Of a stretch of DNA of 64,000 nt, positions 1 through 11,905 are shown piece after piece. Numbering within the stretch: position 1 is the stretch's first letter; each line of letters starts with the position of its first letter. This stretch comes from Chalciporus piperatus (Eukaryota > Basidiomycota > Agaricomycetes > Boletales > Boletaceae), in the NCBI GenBank assembly GCA_038093975.1, contig JBBPTG010000044.1:111407-175406 (forward strand). The letters are read 5' to 3'. The notes beneath the pieces are model-generated. The model was not told the origin of the DNA and made no database searches. It was given only the letters and a program-made list of their open reading frames with translations. Position numbers and translations under genes: made by a program.

Positions 1-891
1 CGGCGAACGAACTGCCATACTCATCAAACAACACGTTCTTTTTAGCGTTTCTGATGCCATTGGATGGATGGTCCACCCAATGGGCTCTCGATGACGACGA
101 CAGGGACCTTTATCAGCGGAGATCTCCTCGGTTTCGCTTTAAAGACGGCCACGTGAAGTGCACCCTGCGATCCGCTTTACGTCAATCTGAACATACCTTT
201 TCCTGCCCTTGCCTCGCTTATGGGCGAAAGGGTATACAGCATGGACAACACTGGAAGCATTTCCTCTCCACGGACACGCTGAAGTCGGTGAGGGTTGTAT
301 ATTCCCTTTCCAGAGTTCCGTGGCGCTGACGCGCCGTGTGTAGCCGGGGTCATTCCGCCGGAAAAATAGACGCTTCGCAATGTTGGACGAGTTCAGCAAC
401 CGCCGCTCTTTGTCCTATTCCTATGTTTCCTGATTGAATTGTAGGTGCTTGGAAATTCACCAGTTAAGCTCTTTGAGGAGGAGGGTTCGGTTAATGATCA
501 ACCATCAGGCTTGAATTGTGCCATGACGCCATCGACGCACAGCCCTCACGGGCCGAGGAGCGCTAACGCCTCTAACGCTCTCCGGAACATGCGATCCTGC
601 CTGCAAGCTGTTCCAATCGTGGTATGCCCTGCTTCGGATTTGCAAGTCATTCAAAGTGCGGCAAGCGTTGGGAAGCCATGTTCCACTGAGTGATGTGCAG
701 CCTTGCCCCGCATCCGACGAATGAGGAATGTATAAGAAGCTTTCCGGTCCTGTAACCTGGCTTTCGACCACACCCATTTGAAACTCACCCTGACTCCACA
801 AGAAACTCGATTTCCACTCTTTGCTTCGACCTTCGGGTAGCTCCTCCATTCAACTCCCGACTCCAGTCCAGTTTACCTCTTGTCTTTCGCC
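1..891. other. Upstream region of the first zinc-finger gene; no gene seen
   Basis: Open frames here are short, overlap each other on both strands and show no splice-linked continuation or recognisable domain. A TATAAGA sequence lies at about 731-737, some 155 bases before the first zinc-finger start codon; this is farther than the roughly 50-60 bases seen at the other zinc-finger genes, so its role is uncertain. Confidence 0.4.
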
Positions 892-2987
892 ATGTCGAAT
901 CTCGACTACTCGACATTTTCTCTGTGGTAAGTGTCCTTGGTACACGTTGTGATCTGCCGTCTCATACCCTACAACAACTCTACCAGCTCAGCTTTGACAC
1001 CTCCGCAACCAGCTCCAGCGAGATCTTACCCCGCTGACCCCAACCAACAACACGTTGCAGAAGATGTCATCGATCCGCGTATCTCTAGGACGCAATGTGA
1101 TGATCTTTTCTCAAGGTCCGCTGTTTGCCGTGCACGTGTTGAAACATGTCCTTATTATCGAAATATCCAATTGCAGCTCAGAGATGAATGGTTATCCACG
1201 CGAGGATGCTTTAACTCTGTCCGGGTCATATCAAGTAAGGGAGCTGCCGAGCACTCCGCTTTCCGGGGACTCCTACGACGACATACAAGGAAACCTCCTA
1301 TGTGTCCAGCTTGGTGGCTTTCACTTCACCACGCAATATGGCAGTAGTGAGCATGGAGGTCTTGATGAACTAGTAAATGTACCGACGGCCATCAACGAAA
1401 CCTCGTACGTTCATTAGTCTATTGTGTTTGGGCTTTCACACTCACGTTCACGGTGGCAGCTCCTGGGGTTCACAACACAGCCTGCACTACCCCACATCGG
1501 CCCATGGATCCGTGTCTCGATGTATCAGGGGCGTTGGTACCATTGCCGAAGTCGCGAGGCCCGGGCCTTCTACACTTCATTGTGATGTCAGCGTACGAGT
1601 GCCGGTTCGCAACTCAGCGAACATGGTTACCGCAGACCAACGACTAGGGAGAACCTACGACCTCGGCCTCGCAAACTCTCCCTCCTCTGTGGTTGTCGAT
1701 GTCGCTACGTTTGTCCCAGGTGGACCATTTACGAGCCCATCGCCTCCTTCCGCGTCCTACCGTGATGAAGACTTTTCGGGAGCAGACTGCGCCGGTGGAT
1801 TCAACTACGCTGAACAGTTGCCTGTGATCACGCATACCTCCGCGCGTGAAGCAGCAAGTCGTCACCCTCTTAGTCACCCGACTGTGCAGCCACTCTGTGG
1901 CTTCCAAGAGGCTTCTGCCGGCGGAAGTATATTATCCCTCGATCACCGCTTTGCAACTGCTACGACCACGCCTTTTCCTGGCTACTCGTCCATACAGTCA
2001 CCGCACGATCATTCTGTTTGTGAGCATCCTTCTTTCAGTACAGCCATCCATGCGGAACTCCCGCGGCCAGAGTCCGCTCCTCCGTTGATGGATAACGAAG
2101 CGCCTTACATCGGCGACGCCCGAGCAGACCTCCAGTCCCCTGAAAACGCCACAACAGGAGAGCACCTCACTCGACCGCACGCTTGGTATCCTCAGGCCGT
2201 AGCACCTTCGACAGGTCCAAGTCCGCGATCCTCCCCGAGGAGGGCTGGTTCGATCGGGCACAATTCACAGAAAACTCCGCTGTGCTCGCGTCATCTACGT
2301 CGATGGTCCTCGGTGACCAACCCTGCCTGGCGAACGTCGCCAACCTTTCCATCCACTCCTCCCAATATCGTTCCGTTCCCCCGGTATCCACAACCCGTCG
2401 ATAATTCCTACACCCATTTCTCGCCTTCGGCGGAGTCAGAGTCAGACGACCAATCGCTTTATCCGTTGCCTCATGCCGCAGTCGAAGCCGAAATTGGCCC
2501 TTCAGAGCCTCCCGTGCGTAATATCGTCAGGTGTGACGGCCACTCGGTAGATGAGGAGTCCTGGAGCGCTGCAATGCAGCGACCAGACCAATCCCTCCAC
2601 GTCTACGAGTGTTTCTGGGACGTCGGTCACACTCCCTGCGGGATGTGGATCGAGGGAGACCAATCGAGCGTCGCAGACCACGTCAGCCTCTTTCACGGTT
2701 TCAGAGGCGGTGAAGTCACGACGCGCTGTCTCTGGCGTGACTGCCCCAAACCGCACATGAAGGGTACCAGCATTGCTCGCCATGTGGTGACACATATCGG
2801 ATTTAGGGTCAAGTGCAACACATGCAAGCACGAGTTTGCGAGGGTGGACGCTTGTAATAGGGCGCATAGTAGGTCTGGCTGTCTGGGGGTGGGTCAACCC
2901 ATGTATGGCGACCTTCAACGTGTGCTGGACGCACGCAAGGTAGATCCATTACAACGTCCGTCCAAGAAACGACGTACGGAGGACTGA
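892..2987 (+). CDS. C2H2-type zinc-finger protein, four exons (paralogue 1)
   Basis: Exons 892-926, 987-1234, 1290-1404 and 1460-2987 join in one frame (1,926 nt, 641 residues). The introns are 55-60 nt and start GTAAGT, GTAAGG and GTACGT. The N-terminal two-thirds is rich in Ser/Pro and looks disordered. The last ~130 residues carry three Cys/His clusters: a first around YECFWDVGHTPCGMW with its His pair in DHVSLFH, a second C-x4-C with HVVTH, and a third beginning CNTCKHEF. A basic Lys/Arg tail follows. Such proteins are probably nuclear and nucleic-acid binding; no target is known. The same layout recurs four more times within 22 kb (7579, 10342, 13405, 21074). Exon 1 encodes only about 12 residues, so the start is the least certain part. 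Confidence 0.75.
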
Positions 2988-4439
2988 GGGGGCAGTACCA
3001 ACCGGTGTTTCCTTGGCTAGGGAGGTGCCCCTTAACTTGCTATTCGATAGGGGCAGGAACCCCATCGTGTACCCATTCGAACCCGCCTTGTTAACTTATC
3101 CCTTAAACACCTGTACATCTGTGCTTTTGTATTCGTATATTGTCGTACCTTAGCCAGTCGAAAACTTAAACTATCATAATACGATGTCTTTTTCTGTTGT
3201 TAACACCATTACTTATTCCAGCTGGGGTATGACTACGTCTATGTAAACGTGTCCAGAAAGGAGGGTCACTTGACTTGAGCGTAGTGGTCCGGCAATGCAT
3301 TGGCCAAGGTAGGTGTGTGCAGGCCCACGTCACGTTGGTGATATAAAAGGATAAATGGCGCGGCGGTGAGTCGGTCGTTCGTCGTGAAAGCTCTTTTGAA
3401 GACATTGAATCGCAGTTTGCCCGGGTTGATGACGATGATGTGTCGGAGACCCCATTCCGGGTATCGTTAATCGTAAAGAGCATCCGGAGCAGCTTCTGCG
3501 ACCGTACAACGTCAAAGCAAACCCATTGGAAGGGTATGGATTCCTGGCAAGATACATCGTCAACATCACCCCGTCGACTCCAGGTTGGGACCTAACTGGT
3601 TCGTGGTGTAATCTTCTGGAGCAGTGCCATAGAGAGGAGCTCAAATAGAAATTGGCGGCGAGCTACTTGTAACTCGGAGGTGATATTATGACCAAACCAT
3701 GTGTCGAAAGTGGAGTCATGATATGATATTGAGAGCGGCCTCGTGTTTCAATCCTTCACGAGTGCGTCATGCCTTGGAAGCGTAGATCATACGTAGCCCT
3801 GTTTTGGTCGGGGTACCTCCGACCGAATGTGATGTTGTTCTTGTTTGCCTTGCCAGCGTAGAGGTCCATGTTTGGTAATCGTAAGCCACGCTGTTTGGCT
3901 GAAGCTGACGCACTGGAAGACGAGGAATCGGAGCCAAATGCCGCGGAAGTAAGCCTGTTATTAACTTACCGATCGTTTCTGAATCCATGTAACGACCGCT
4001 CTCAAGTGCCATGGACCTTCTATCGTTCTGCTGGCAGTCATGGACGTGAGTGTGGCCTACAGAAATCCAACGATCAGAAACTGGCAAGGCGATGCACTCG
4101 TAACTAACTGTACCTCTCAGAGGGTCAAAATAGGTGTGTAGGGGTGTACAGGACGGATTGTGCTGAAGACAAGGGGCCTCGAGGTTACATGTTGAACGAT
4201 TAATGCCGAAAGTGAAGGATTGGGGCCTACAGTGATCGTATGATACCGAGACGTACCCAACACAGGAACACATCCTGTCCTTCAGCAAGCGCCCCCACGA
4301 ACTGAGATAGATTGATACGCTCACCCATTGCTGCCTCTGGAGTCTGTACACCTCGTGTCAGTTACGTAACAGAAGCGGCGAAGCAGGAGGTTGCTTGGAA
4401 ATGGAAAACCCCAAGAAATTGGGAATTAAGTGAGATCAT
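2988..4439. other. Gene-poor stretch with exon-like fragments
   Basis: The longest open frame is on the minus strand at 3767-4351. Inside it is an intron-like piece that begins GTAAGT and ends TTCCAG (reading down from about 3970), which suggests remains of a spliced gene, but no domain is recognisable and no start could be placed. A minus-strand frame near 3166-3483 contains an INDTR segment reminiscent of the upstream exon of the duplicated zinc-finger genes; the match is too short to rely on. Confidence 0.25.
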
Positions 4440-5530
4440 TATGGGGTTCATACGCCACTTCCTGTAGCGATCTGAAATTGTGCAATGAGAGTATGGAAAC
4501 GTGCATGAAATGCATCCTGCGTCCCTGAAGGGACAGAGGGCAACGTACCACCAACGGGCACGCTCACGCTCACGACCTCGTCGTTGGTGTTGAAAACCGT
4601 GATATTGATATTTGAGGACAGATAACAACCATCCAAGTTGGGGTACATGTGTGTATTGGGTCCAGATCAGGAGGAAATAAAGTTCATCCAAATACGTTTG
4701 TCAGTGTCCCGCAGAATTTTGGAAGTAGGGTTGAACTTTTGAACTTGAAGGCGTGGATTGATCGCCGAGAGTGTCGCGATCGAGGTGGATACAAATGATC
4801 GTCAGGGTCCGTGTTGCCATCGGCGCGGGATGGGATTCAAAAACACAATCACAGTATGACAGGGCGCCTGGACCCAATGCCCCAACGGAAAGCGGACGTT
4901 TGGGTTTACGCGAATGGCATTGGAGTACCAAAATGTGATCGTAGGAATGTCGTGGGCCGTGTCGGCCGCGAGACTGATCGCATACTCATTAGTTAGCGTG
5001 GCGATGCTTCTCAGGTGCACGTACATGTCGTATGTGTACCAGCAATTACAATCCATGACTATTAGAGAACAAGGATCAGTGAGATGAGTCGCTAGAGGAA
5101 CACGACTTGTTACGTGCCTCTCAATTGCCATAATAATATCAAATCGTGGAATTCGTTCGACAATTTGGCGCATATAGTCAGCATAAATGACTAGGGTAAG
5201 AAAGATAGAGCCGACTCCGTGAGCATCCACTCCACCAAGAGGGTAACCACCTGAAAGGCCGGTGCTTGCGGTAGGTAGGGATGATTTTTTTAGGCCGGGA
5301 TAGAGATCTCCGATCTTACCGTCCGAAATCAACCAGGAGTAGGTCAACATCCTTTTCCTTGGGTTTGTTTGTGAGTAGCAAGGCTTCGGAGAGAGAAAGG
5401 TATGGAACCGTAGACGATAGCTCAGGTCCTCGTGGACGAAGCTTGCAAAAGTCGCCAAGATCATCACTGCGTTCAAGAAACATCAGCCCTCGAGCAGATC
5501 TGAGGCTCTGCCCGCCAATGACTGGCATGT
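4440..5530 (-). other. Unrecognised coding-like region, probably a spliced or decaying gene
   Basis: Several minus-strand frames look protein-like. From about 5528 down to 5320 one frame begins MPVIGGQSLRSARG, then a GTAAGA donor and a CTTTCAG acceptor lead into a frame with GGYPLGGVDAHGVGS. A further frame reads through to about 4802, and another short frame (4648-4448) resembles an extracellular beta-rich segment (SSNINITVFNTNDEVV). I could not join them into a single protein without breaking the frame, and I do not recognise a family. Either a multi-exon gene whose junctions I missed or a pseudogene. Confidence 0.25.
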
Positions 5531-6485
5531 AGGAAAGAAGCTCACCAGTAGTTAGGCTCTGGCCAGCTAGGCTTCTGGCGACCGAGGAGCCATCCGTGCG
5601 TGTCTAGGATAATATGGTGGTGTGAGCGAGACACTTGGATACTCGTGTTTCCCGTGGACATGAGCATAAACGCGGCCGTCGCGAGAGTGGAGCTCGTTGT
5701 CTGCGCAGGCGACGGCGAGACCAATGAATGGGAAGTGGTACGGAGGAACGTCACTGCGATGCACCTTCATGCTTCCTTCATCTTGTGGGTACTTGACCTA
5801 ATGGCCGCTATCATGATTGACGCGCAGTGGATGGGTTCCCCGAGTCGACGTCGAGATGCCGCTGCAGTTACCGCCTCGCGTATCATTTCGCTTGGAGGTA
5901 CGCGCTGTTACTGCCGTCTCCTGTTACGACCTTCCCGGCGGTTGCTGGAGCCCTGACAAGTTCATCACATCCTGACCTTTGGTATTCAAATTCATTCTGT
6001 CAGCGTCCATTCTCAGGCTCTCCTCCTCGCCGGGCGCGAACACAGCAATTGATGTCTACCGTGACATCTACGGCATATACGAGGCATTCCAGCTGAGGAT
6101 CAAACGCGCGTCTACTACTCCACCTTCCTGCGTCCTTGATATGGCGGCCAACTTCTCCCACCAGTCAGTGATGGTGCTCAGAGACTCTCAACTCAGGCCA
6201 CCGTTCGTTGTGTGGTCCCTTACTTGTAACCATGTTTATGTTTTGGGCGTTCAGATGATTTCATCTTCATCGGGACCGCCAAAATTCCGCGTGGCTTGCG
6301 GGCGCTACTCAATGTTTTCAAATTTCGCGTCGTAATGCTCCGAATCCCTCAGATCAGAGCCTGAGGCACCCTGAATCAGCAGTTGAGCATTTTAGAATTA
6401 TAAAAAGTCTTCGAAGTTTGCCAAGTGACTAATGTAGATCGTTACGAGGCATGCTCCTTTATTTCCAGTAAGTTCTCTGAATCTC

Positions 6486-6853
6486 ATGAAACATTGTTCG
6501 GCCAATCCCACACGCACTGTAAGGCCAACTAGGCACATCGATTCGTATCCAGTGTATTCTCCTTGGCCAGGTAAGTGGGCGTCAATTGATAGTAATAAGC
6601 GGTGTGTGAATTTCTTTGTCTGTTTTGCTCTGGGCTTGGCCACAACTTTCATTTTGATCTCAAATTTTGATCATTTTTTCCTTCAGAGAACTTTTACGTG
6701 CGTATGCCCCTGGAGGTCGTCGCAAGCATTCAGTTTCTCAATCATTTTCGCGGGCTCGACCCAGATAATCTCACTACAACATACGCTGCATGTTGCGTGC
6801 GTGATAGCCCAACTCGGAGCGGCACTTCAGGGGATTTACCTCCTGTTCTATGA
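6486..6853 (+). CDS. Possible small two-exon protein, function unknown
   Basis: An ATG at 6486 opens exon 1 (6486-6570). A GTAAGT donor and CTTCAG acceptor (6571-6686, 116 nt, twice the usual intron length here) lead in frame to exon 2 (6687-6853), giving about 83 residues with a central ENFYVRMPLEVVASIQF segment. A further donor/acceptor pair just downstream (GTAAGC at 6854) would extend an alternative frame to about 6974. No domain, signal peptide or homologue is recognised; it may be part of a larger decayed gene covering 5970-7170. Confidence 0.25.
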
Positions 6854-7529
6854 GGTAAGCTACTTGGCCTTTCCTCGACTCCGGATTATGACCCCCATCA
6901 AAAATGTTTTCAGCTGGCGTATTCCAACATGGACCGAAGTGAATTCTTTTTCCCGCCCACCACTGGAGTTTAAATTAGACCTTACGAGCCAGGTACGCCC
7001 TGCGGTCTCACATTCCGAGCAGTCCGGCCGGTTTTGGCGAGTTGTTTTAATCCATATGGGCCATGCCGATTCGTCATTCCTTCAGCTTCCTGCTGAGACT
7101 AAATCTCGCCTCACTCACGGCGACGATCGTCCCTGCATCATTATTCGTGCATCTTTTATGTTGACGGTAAGATCTTGATCAAGAATCCCTTTGATGTCGA
7201 GATGTGTCGCCATCTTGCCACCTTCCATTTACTTTCTCTGTTTTGATGCCACGTGGACGGAGTGCTTACCGGCATCGACAGGTTACGTGTCTTTCTTTCC
7301 CAAGAACAAAGTTAACCGTGACCATCAGGCATCCGTAAGAGCGGAACAGGATGGCCTCGCGTGGCTTCCACGAGCATTACTGGAGCTACTGACCCCGTGA
7401 TAACTTCGATTGGTCGCTCGGTGAGTTACTCCCGCCTTCACGCCCATCTTCGACATGGAGACAGATCTAGATCCGGCCATCGAATTCTTGGAGTGGTGTG
7501 CGGCAGCCACCGGGAGTCTGTTCTTCAGG

Positions 7530-7536
7530 TATAAAG
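7530..7536 (+). promoter_or_regulatory. TATA box of zinc-finger paralogue 2
   Basis: TATAAAG lies 49 bases before the ATG at 7579. The paralogue at 21074 has the same heptamer 60 bases before its start. Confidence 0.55.
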
Positions 7537-7578
7537 CCAAGCAATGAGAGTATAACTCGGGACTTCGTCACTTCCAAC

Positions 7579-8885
7579 ATGTCCGAACAGTTCTCTCACT
7601 ACGCATACATGCACAGTCCAGCCGACTTTTCTACTTCATCGTCAGTGTCGCAGAGCAACATCATATCTTGATTGAGACTGACGTTTCTGGTTTCAGTGCC
7701 GGTCCCGACGCTAAACACGGGGGCTATGCATCGGGACGAAACAGCGATTTTCCTGTTCAATCTGTCGTTGACGGGGAAAACTATACGTCCTTCTCCCAGA
7801 CCTGTGGAAGCGCTGTCCGAGTCTCACCCCATAACTGGTCAGCGGACGCGTTTTCCGGATTCTATGAACCTACGCCTGGGTGGTTAACCCCGTTGAATGG
7901 AGCTTCATTTCCATCTACTTGGGTTGCAGAGGCAATTCCAAACCAACAGGTTCACAGGCTAATCCAATGCGATATGAACGACAGCTCGCGTACCCATCCC
8001 TTGACACCCGCCGACGAAGTTGCTATGCCCACCTTTGACGACCATTCCCATTATAGTCATACAGACGCTCATGGATATCATTACGGAGCATTTCATGATT
8101 TCGCTCAAGTCGATTTCGTGGCTGGTTACTCTCAGTCGCTGCCATCACATCCTATTGCCATGTCGATTGTTCCGAGGTCATTGAGCGTTGATCGTTCATA
8201 TCACCAGGACTCACGTCCTCCCGCGGATCCGACGTTTCGTGTGTATCCCCCCTTTTCGGCAACGCAATTTTGCCATCCGCCGCCATCTCCCTCACTCATT
8301 CATCCCACTTTGGATCTTGACTCCGACAGAGTCTCGTCCTCACCCCCGAGCAATCATAACCCTCCGGATATGCCAAGCGAAACGTGGGCCCACTCCGCAA
8401 TTCAGCTTCATCCTTCTACCCCGACACCCCTTGATCGCCCTCTAGTAGTCACTGTCCCATTATCGATCGTGGAGTTTCCAGCCGTCTTCCGCTCTCCCGA
8501 CGTGCCTTTCTTTCAGTGCCACTGGAATGGCTGTGGGGTCTGGATCACTTCCGAAAGGGAAGCAGTGAAGCGCCACCTGACGTGCTGTCATGACGTATCG
8601 TTGAAAGGCAACTCGGTTGCCGCCAAGACACCCTGCAAATGGGATGGCTGCTCGTCATCTCTGCAAAGGGATAGTCTGGTACGACATGTTCACATCCACC
8701 TCAGCCTGCAGTGGCTCTGCTCCGTGTGCAAGGGAGCTTACAATCGCAGTGACAGCGTCAAAAGTCATATCCGTCGCGAGGATCGGTGCCGACTTGCTCA
8801 TCCCGTCAGTCGCCCTAGTGCCTTGGCATATAAGGCCAAGATAAATACGAACGATACAGTGACTTTGACAAAGATTTTACAATAG
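7579..8885 (+). CDS. C2H2-type zinc-finger protein, two exons (paralogue 2)
   Basis: Exon 1 (7579-7640) starts MSEQFSHYAYMHSPADF. A 56-nt intron (7641-7696, GTCAGT...TTTCAG) is required because the unspliced frame stops within 30 codons. Exon 2 (7697-8885) then runs uninterrupted, giving about 416 residues. The N-terminal part is Ser/Pro/His-rich and without a recognisable fold. The C-terminal ~110 residues hold three zinc-binding clusters in the same order and spacing as the neighbouring paralogues: CHWNGCGVW with a later His pair, CKWDGCSSSL followed by HVHIH, and CSVCKGAYNRSDSVKSHI. A nuclear, DNA-binding regulator is the likely role by family; the target is unknown. Confidence 0.8.
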
Positions 8886-10341
8886 AACGAAGGCTAGTAG
8901 ATCGCAAATACGTATACGGCGCTCCTTGGTGTTTCTGTTTTTCGTATAGTATAGCATATCCTAATGTTTGCAAATACATATTCGAATCTTCTTGGTTCAT
9001 GATGAACAGAGACTCGGAAAACCGAAGGAGGGGATTCTCTGCATGCGCGGGTATCAAGAAGACGATAGCAGGACGCATGTGGGGGAATATCTAGACACTG
9101 CTATTTAATGGAACGCAGCACTTTCAAGCTTCGACACGTTTGATATCCGAAGGGGGATGCGTCGGATAGGTGGACTTCGTTGCCTTGCTTGCTGGATGGT
9201 ATTCGAACCCAAGATTCTCGGGTCGCTGCAACCGTTCTAGCACGCTCTTGCAGCGGCTGTAAAACCACGTGCACCAGCTCAAGCAGATGCGGATGGTCAC
9301 TTTAATGCCGAACGCCTGGCCCGAGACAATGAGGTTGTGGCTCTGCCTCAAGACGGCTAGCTGGGGTCGAGCGTGCAGGTTGTGCGTCCTCCAGCCCGTA
9401 AGGTTTAGCTCGAAACGTGTGAAAGCCATCGAAGCAAGCGTCTTTCCACTGGACACTTCGTTCGAGGGTCTGAGAGTGAAACGGACTGTCTTCATAGGGA
9501 TCCCCTCCAAGTTTCGAAGAATTTCTGTGACTTACCTCTACGTCCGATTCGTTATGGTCTGAGTTTGGGGAGTTCCGAGTCGACGTTCTGCGTGCCTGTT
9601 TCCGGAAAGGCTATCAGACTGGTGTAGAGCTGTAGAGCTCAGGCTGATTGTTCCCGGGCCTTCCTCCTGTGTGGCCTGACCCAACTTATATCCCCGTCTG
9701 CCACACGGGGACAGTGCCACTACCAGGTGGCATAGAACTCACGTCACAGCCGTAAGAAGGACCCCCAGGAGGAGGCTTCGAAAGTTCATTAAATGGTGAG
9801 CACTGGCATGCAGGAGAGTCTGGAGTGCTGGGTATCCGACGTGCCCCCTGAGGCTAATACGGATTTTCAGAGGGTCGAAAGCCATCTAGACAGTGTTTGA
9901 GTTCTGCGATTAGTAGATACTACGCAAGAGCTCAGGGCTCAGCGTGCTATCGGCGATCAACTTGAAGCTCCAAGTCCGATTCAACGCCGTACCCACGGTC
10001 CGGGGGCGGTGTACTTCAGGTCATATTCGGACGAGTGGTGCCATATTTACAACTCGAAGGTTGGGGTCGCCGGATCCAATGCCAGCCTGTGCCAAAGGTC
10101 AATCATCTCCATAAAGGCGGTGACCATTCTTAGTATAAAACGTTAAAATTGAAGGTTCAAACGTTCACATGTCAACATACGAAATCGGATTACTACCAGT
10201 AGTGCTGCGGGATAGATATGCGAATGCGCACTGCGCTGAATAATTATTGGTAGATGTTGTGGTGTGACGCTCGTGGGATCATAACATATCTAAAAAGTCA
10301 TAGCCTTGGACGGAAGCATAAAAGATACGCTTTGTGTCCGG
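8886..10341. other. Intergenic region with one unsupported minus-strand frame
   Basis: A 128-codon minus-strand frame (9510-9124) faces the end of zinc-finger paralogue 2. It has an even amino-acid mix but no domain, no clear start context and no convincing intron, so I do not call it a gene. The rest, including 9720-10340, has no frame worth reporting; the tandem duplication begins at about 10340. Confidence 0.3.
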
Positions 10342-11905
10342 TCACGCCGAGGTAGACAAGGGGGGGCGCTTCAGGTGCATATGTACTTCACGAATGTGCC
10401 TGACAATGCATTCCCGATTCACTGGTTTCTGTCGTCGCTTACAGCCCACCCAATGACATGTTGTTCGGAAATCTCGACATTTGTTCTTGATTCCGTGGGT
10501 GGCGAGATGCCCTGGAAGTGTGGCCCTGGTGATCATCTCTCCACAGATGGTCTGGTCGTCGTTTTTCCATCCACATATGGAGTAAATGGAGGAAGAAGAC
10601 TCTTTACTAGAGAGGGGAGAGGCATTGTAGTGTGCAATGGGATAATCGGCGTCGAAGCTGGAAGGTCCTCCTGCCGAAATGTTCGGTGGGTAATCGCTTT
10701 TCATAACGATGCCATCGGTGGACTGCAACTCTGTTGTCAACGTGGCGAGAGCGAAACATCCGATGGAAGTGCATACCCTTTGGATTAGTGACCATTCAGC
10801 TTGATGCTGCTCTCCGAGAGAGTCCAGGGGGGGGGATATAGTTTGCAGTGCGAGGAAGCGGCTGGTCATGTTAGCGATTTACGGTGAGACAAAGAAAGAT
10901 ACTCACGCAATAGCTTGCTTGAGTGTCTTGATCCCTCCCACATGGAGGCGAGCAAGCCAGAGATGCATAGCCAGCCAACGCCGGAACAAAGTCATCATAT
11001 TGACTACAACCAGAAATCTTGGATGGATTCAATGTCAGAGAACAACGCCCAAGTACAGGTAGCACTCACTGACTCTGGCTCCTCCACTAGTGGGAGACCC
11101 AGAATACTCTCCTGGCTCGACGAAGAAGTCAAAGGATCGGCATTGTGGGCCAAATTGACTGAACAGGGGACGACAGTATAAGAAGCACCGCATGGTCCTT
11201 TTGAGGCATGGATCTGTGTGTCGAGGCTGCCATTGTCGAGGCTGTGGTTGAGTATAGCATCGAGAGCCGTGGGACCAAGGGCCTATGAAAGTTTGAGCCA
11301 ACGTCGAATGAGACAGGAATAATATGTTACATTATGGAACTCGGTCGACGCCTCGAATTGAGGAGTTAATTCCCCCCAGAACTTGAAGTAATTTACGCTG
11401 GAGTTACTTTGATCGAAGTCGGTCAAACCAGATGGTGCGCTTGCAGGGCAGCCATCTAAACCAAAACAACTGAGAATTGCGGTGTGGCTGGGAGTGCAGT
11501 GACGATCGACATAAGTTATTGCGACACAGACACTGAAAATCTCTTACGATTGGCTGGAAGACTCGTCGAGTGTCGACATTGACCCTCTGTTGAAGTTCGG
11601 TTGGGGGGACCAGTCACTAATTGATTTTGTCGGTTCGGTTGTCTGTGTCGGGCCTCCGTGGGCCCACCCTCTCTTTCCGTGAGGGGGAATATCCCAAACA
11701 CCATAACGAGTATCGTTGATGAATTCACGGTCCATATTTTGGTCGGCTCAGGGAAATGCGACGGGTGCGTCTCTGTGCTGGGTGGAGGAGAAACTTGAGC
11801 TCTGCAATTTCCTGCGGTTAAAACATCTCGGAGCCTGCCATTGGCATTGGTAGCACGCCAACCAAACCATGGTCGGTGGAGGAGTAGGAGGCATCTGCCC
11901 GCCAT
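10342..11905 (-). pseudogene. C2H2 zinc-finger gene, duplicate A, one-base frameshift
   Basis: Minus-strand exons, by comparison with copy B: 11548 upward (first exon unresolved), 11331-11455, 11070-11282, 10907-11017, 10777-10861 and 10342-10722. All introns are GT-AG and 45-92 nt, at the same positions as in copy B. The exon 10777-10861 is 85 nt instead of 84 because a plus-strand G run is nine long rather than eight. The shift brings an early stop before the zinc-finger exon. That last exon is itself intact and encodes CGWKNDDQTICGEM, a second cluster around CHWVGC, and the pair HIREVH. Outside the G run the frame is well kept, so a recent loss or a sequencing error in a homopolymer are both possible. 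The upstream start was not found. Confidence 0.6.

Noticed and set aside
10306..10788. Plus-strand 160-codon frame, also seen at 13345-13857
   Set aside because: Although present in both duplication units, it lies exactly opposite the zinc-finger exon, whose Cys/His pattern and indels favour the minus strand.
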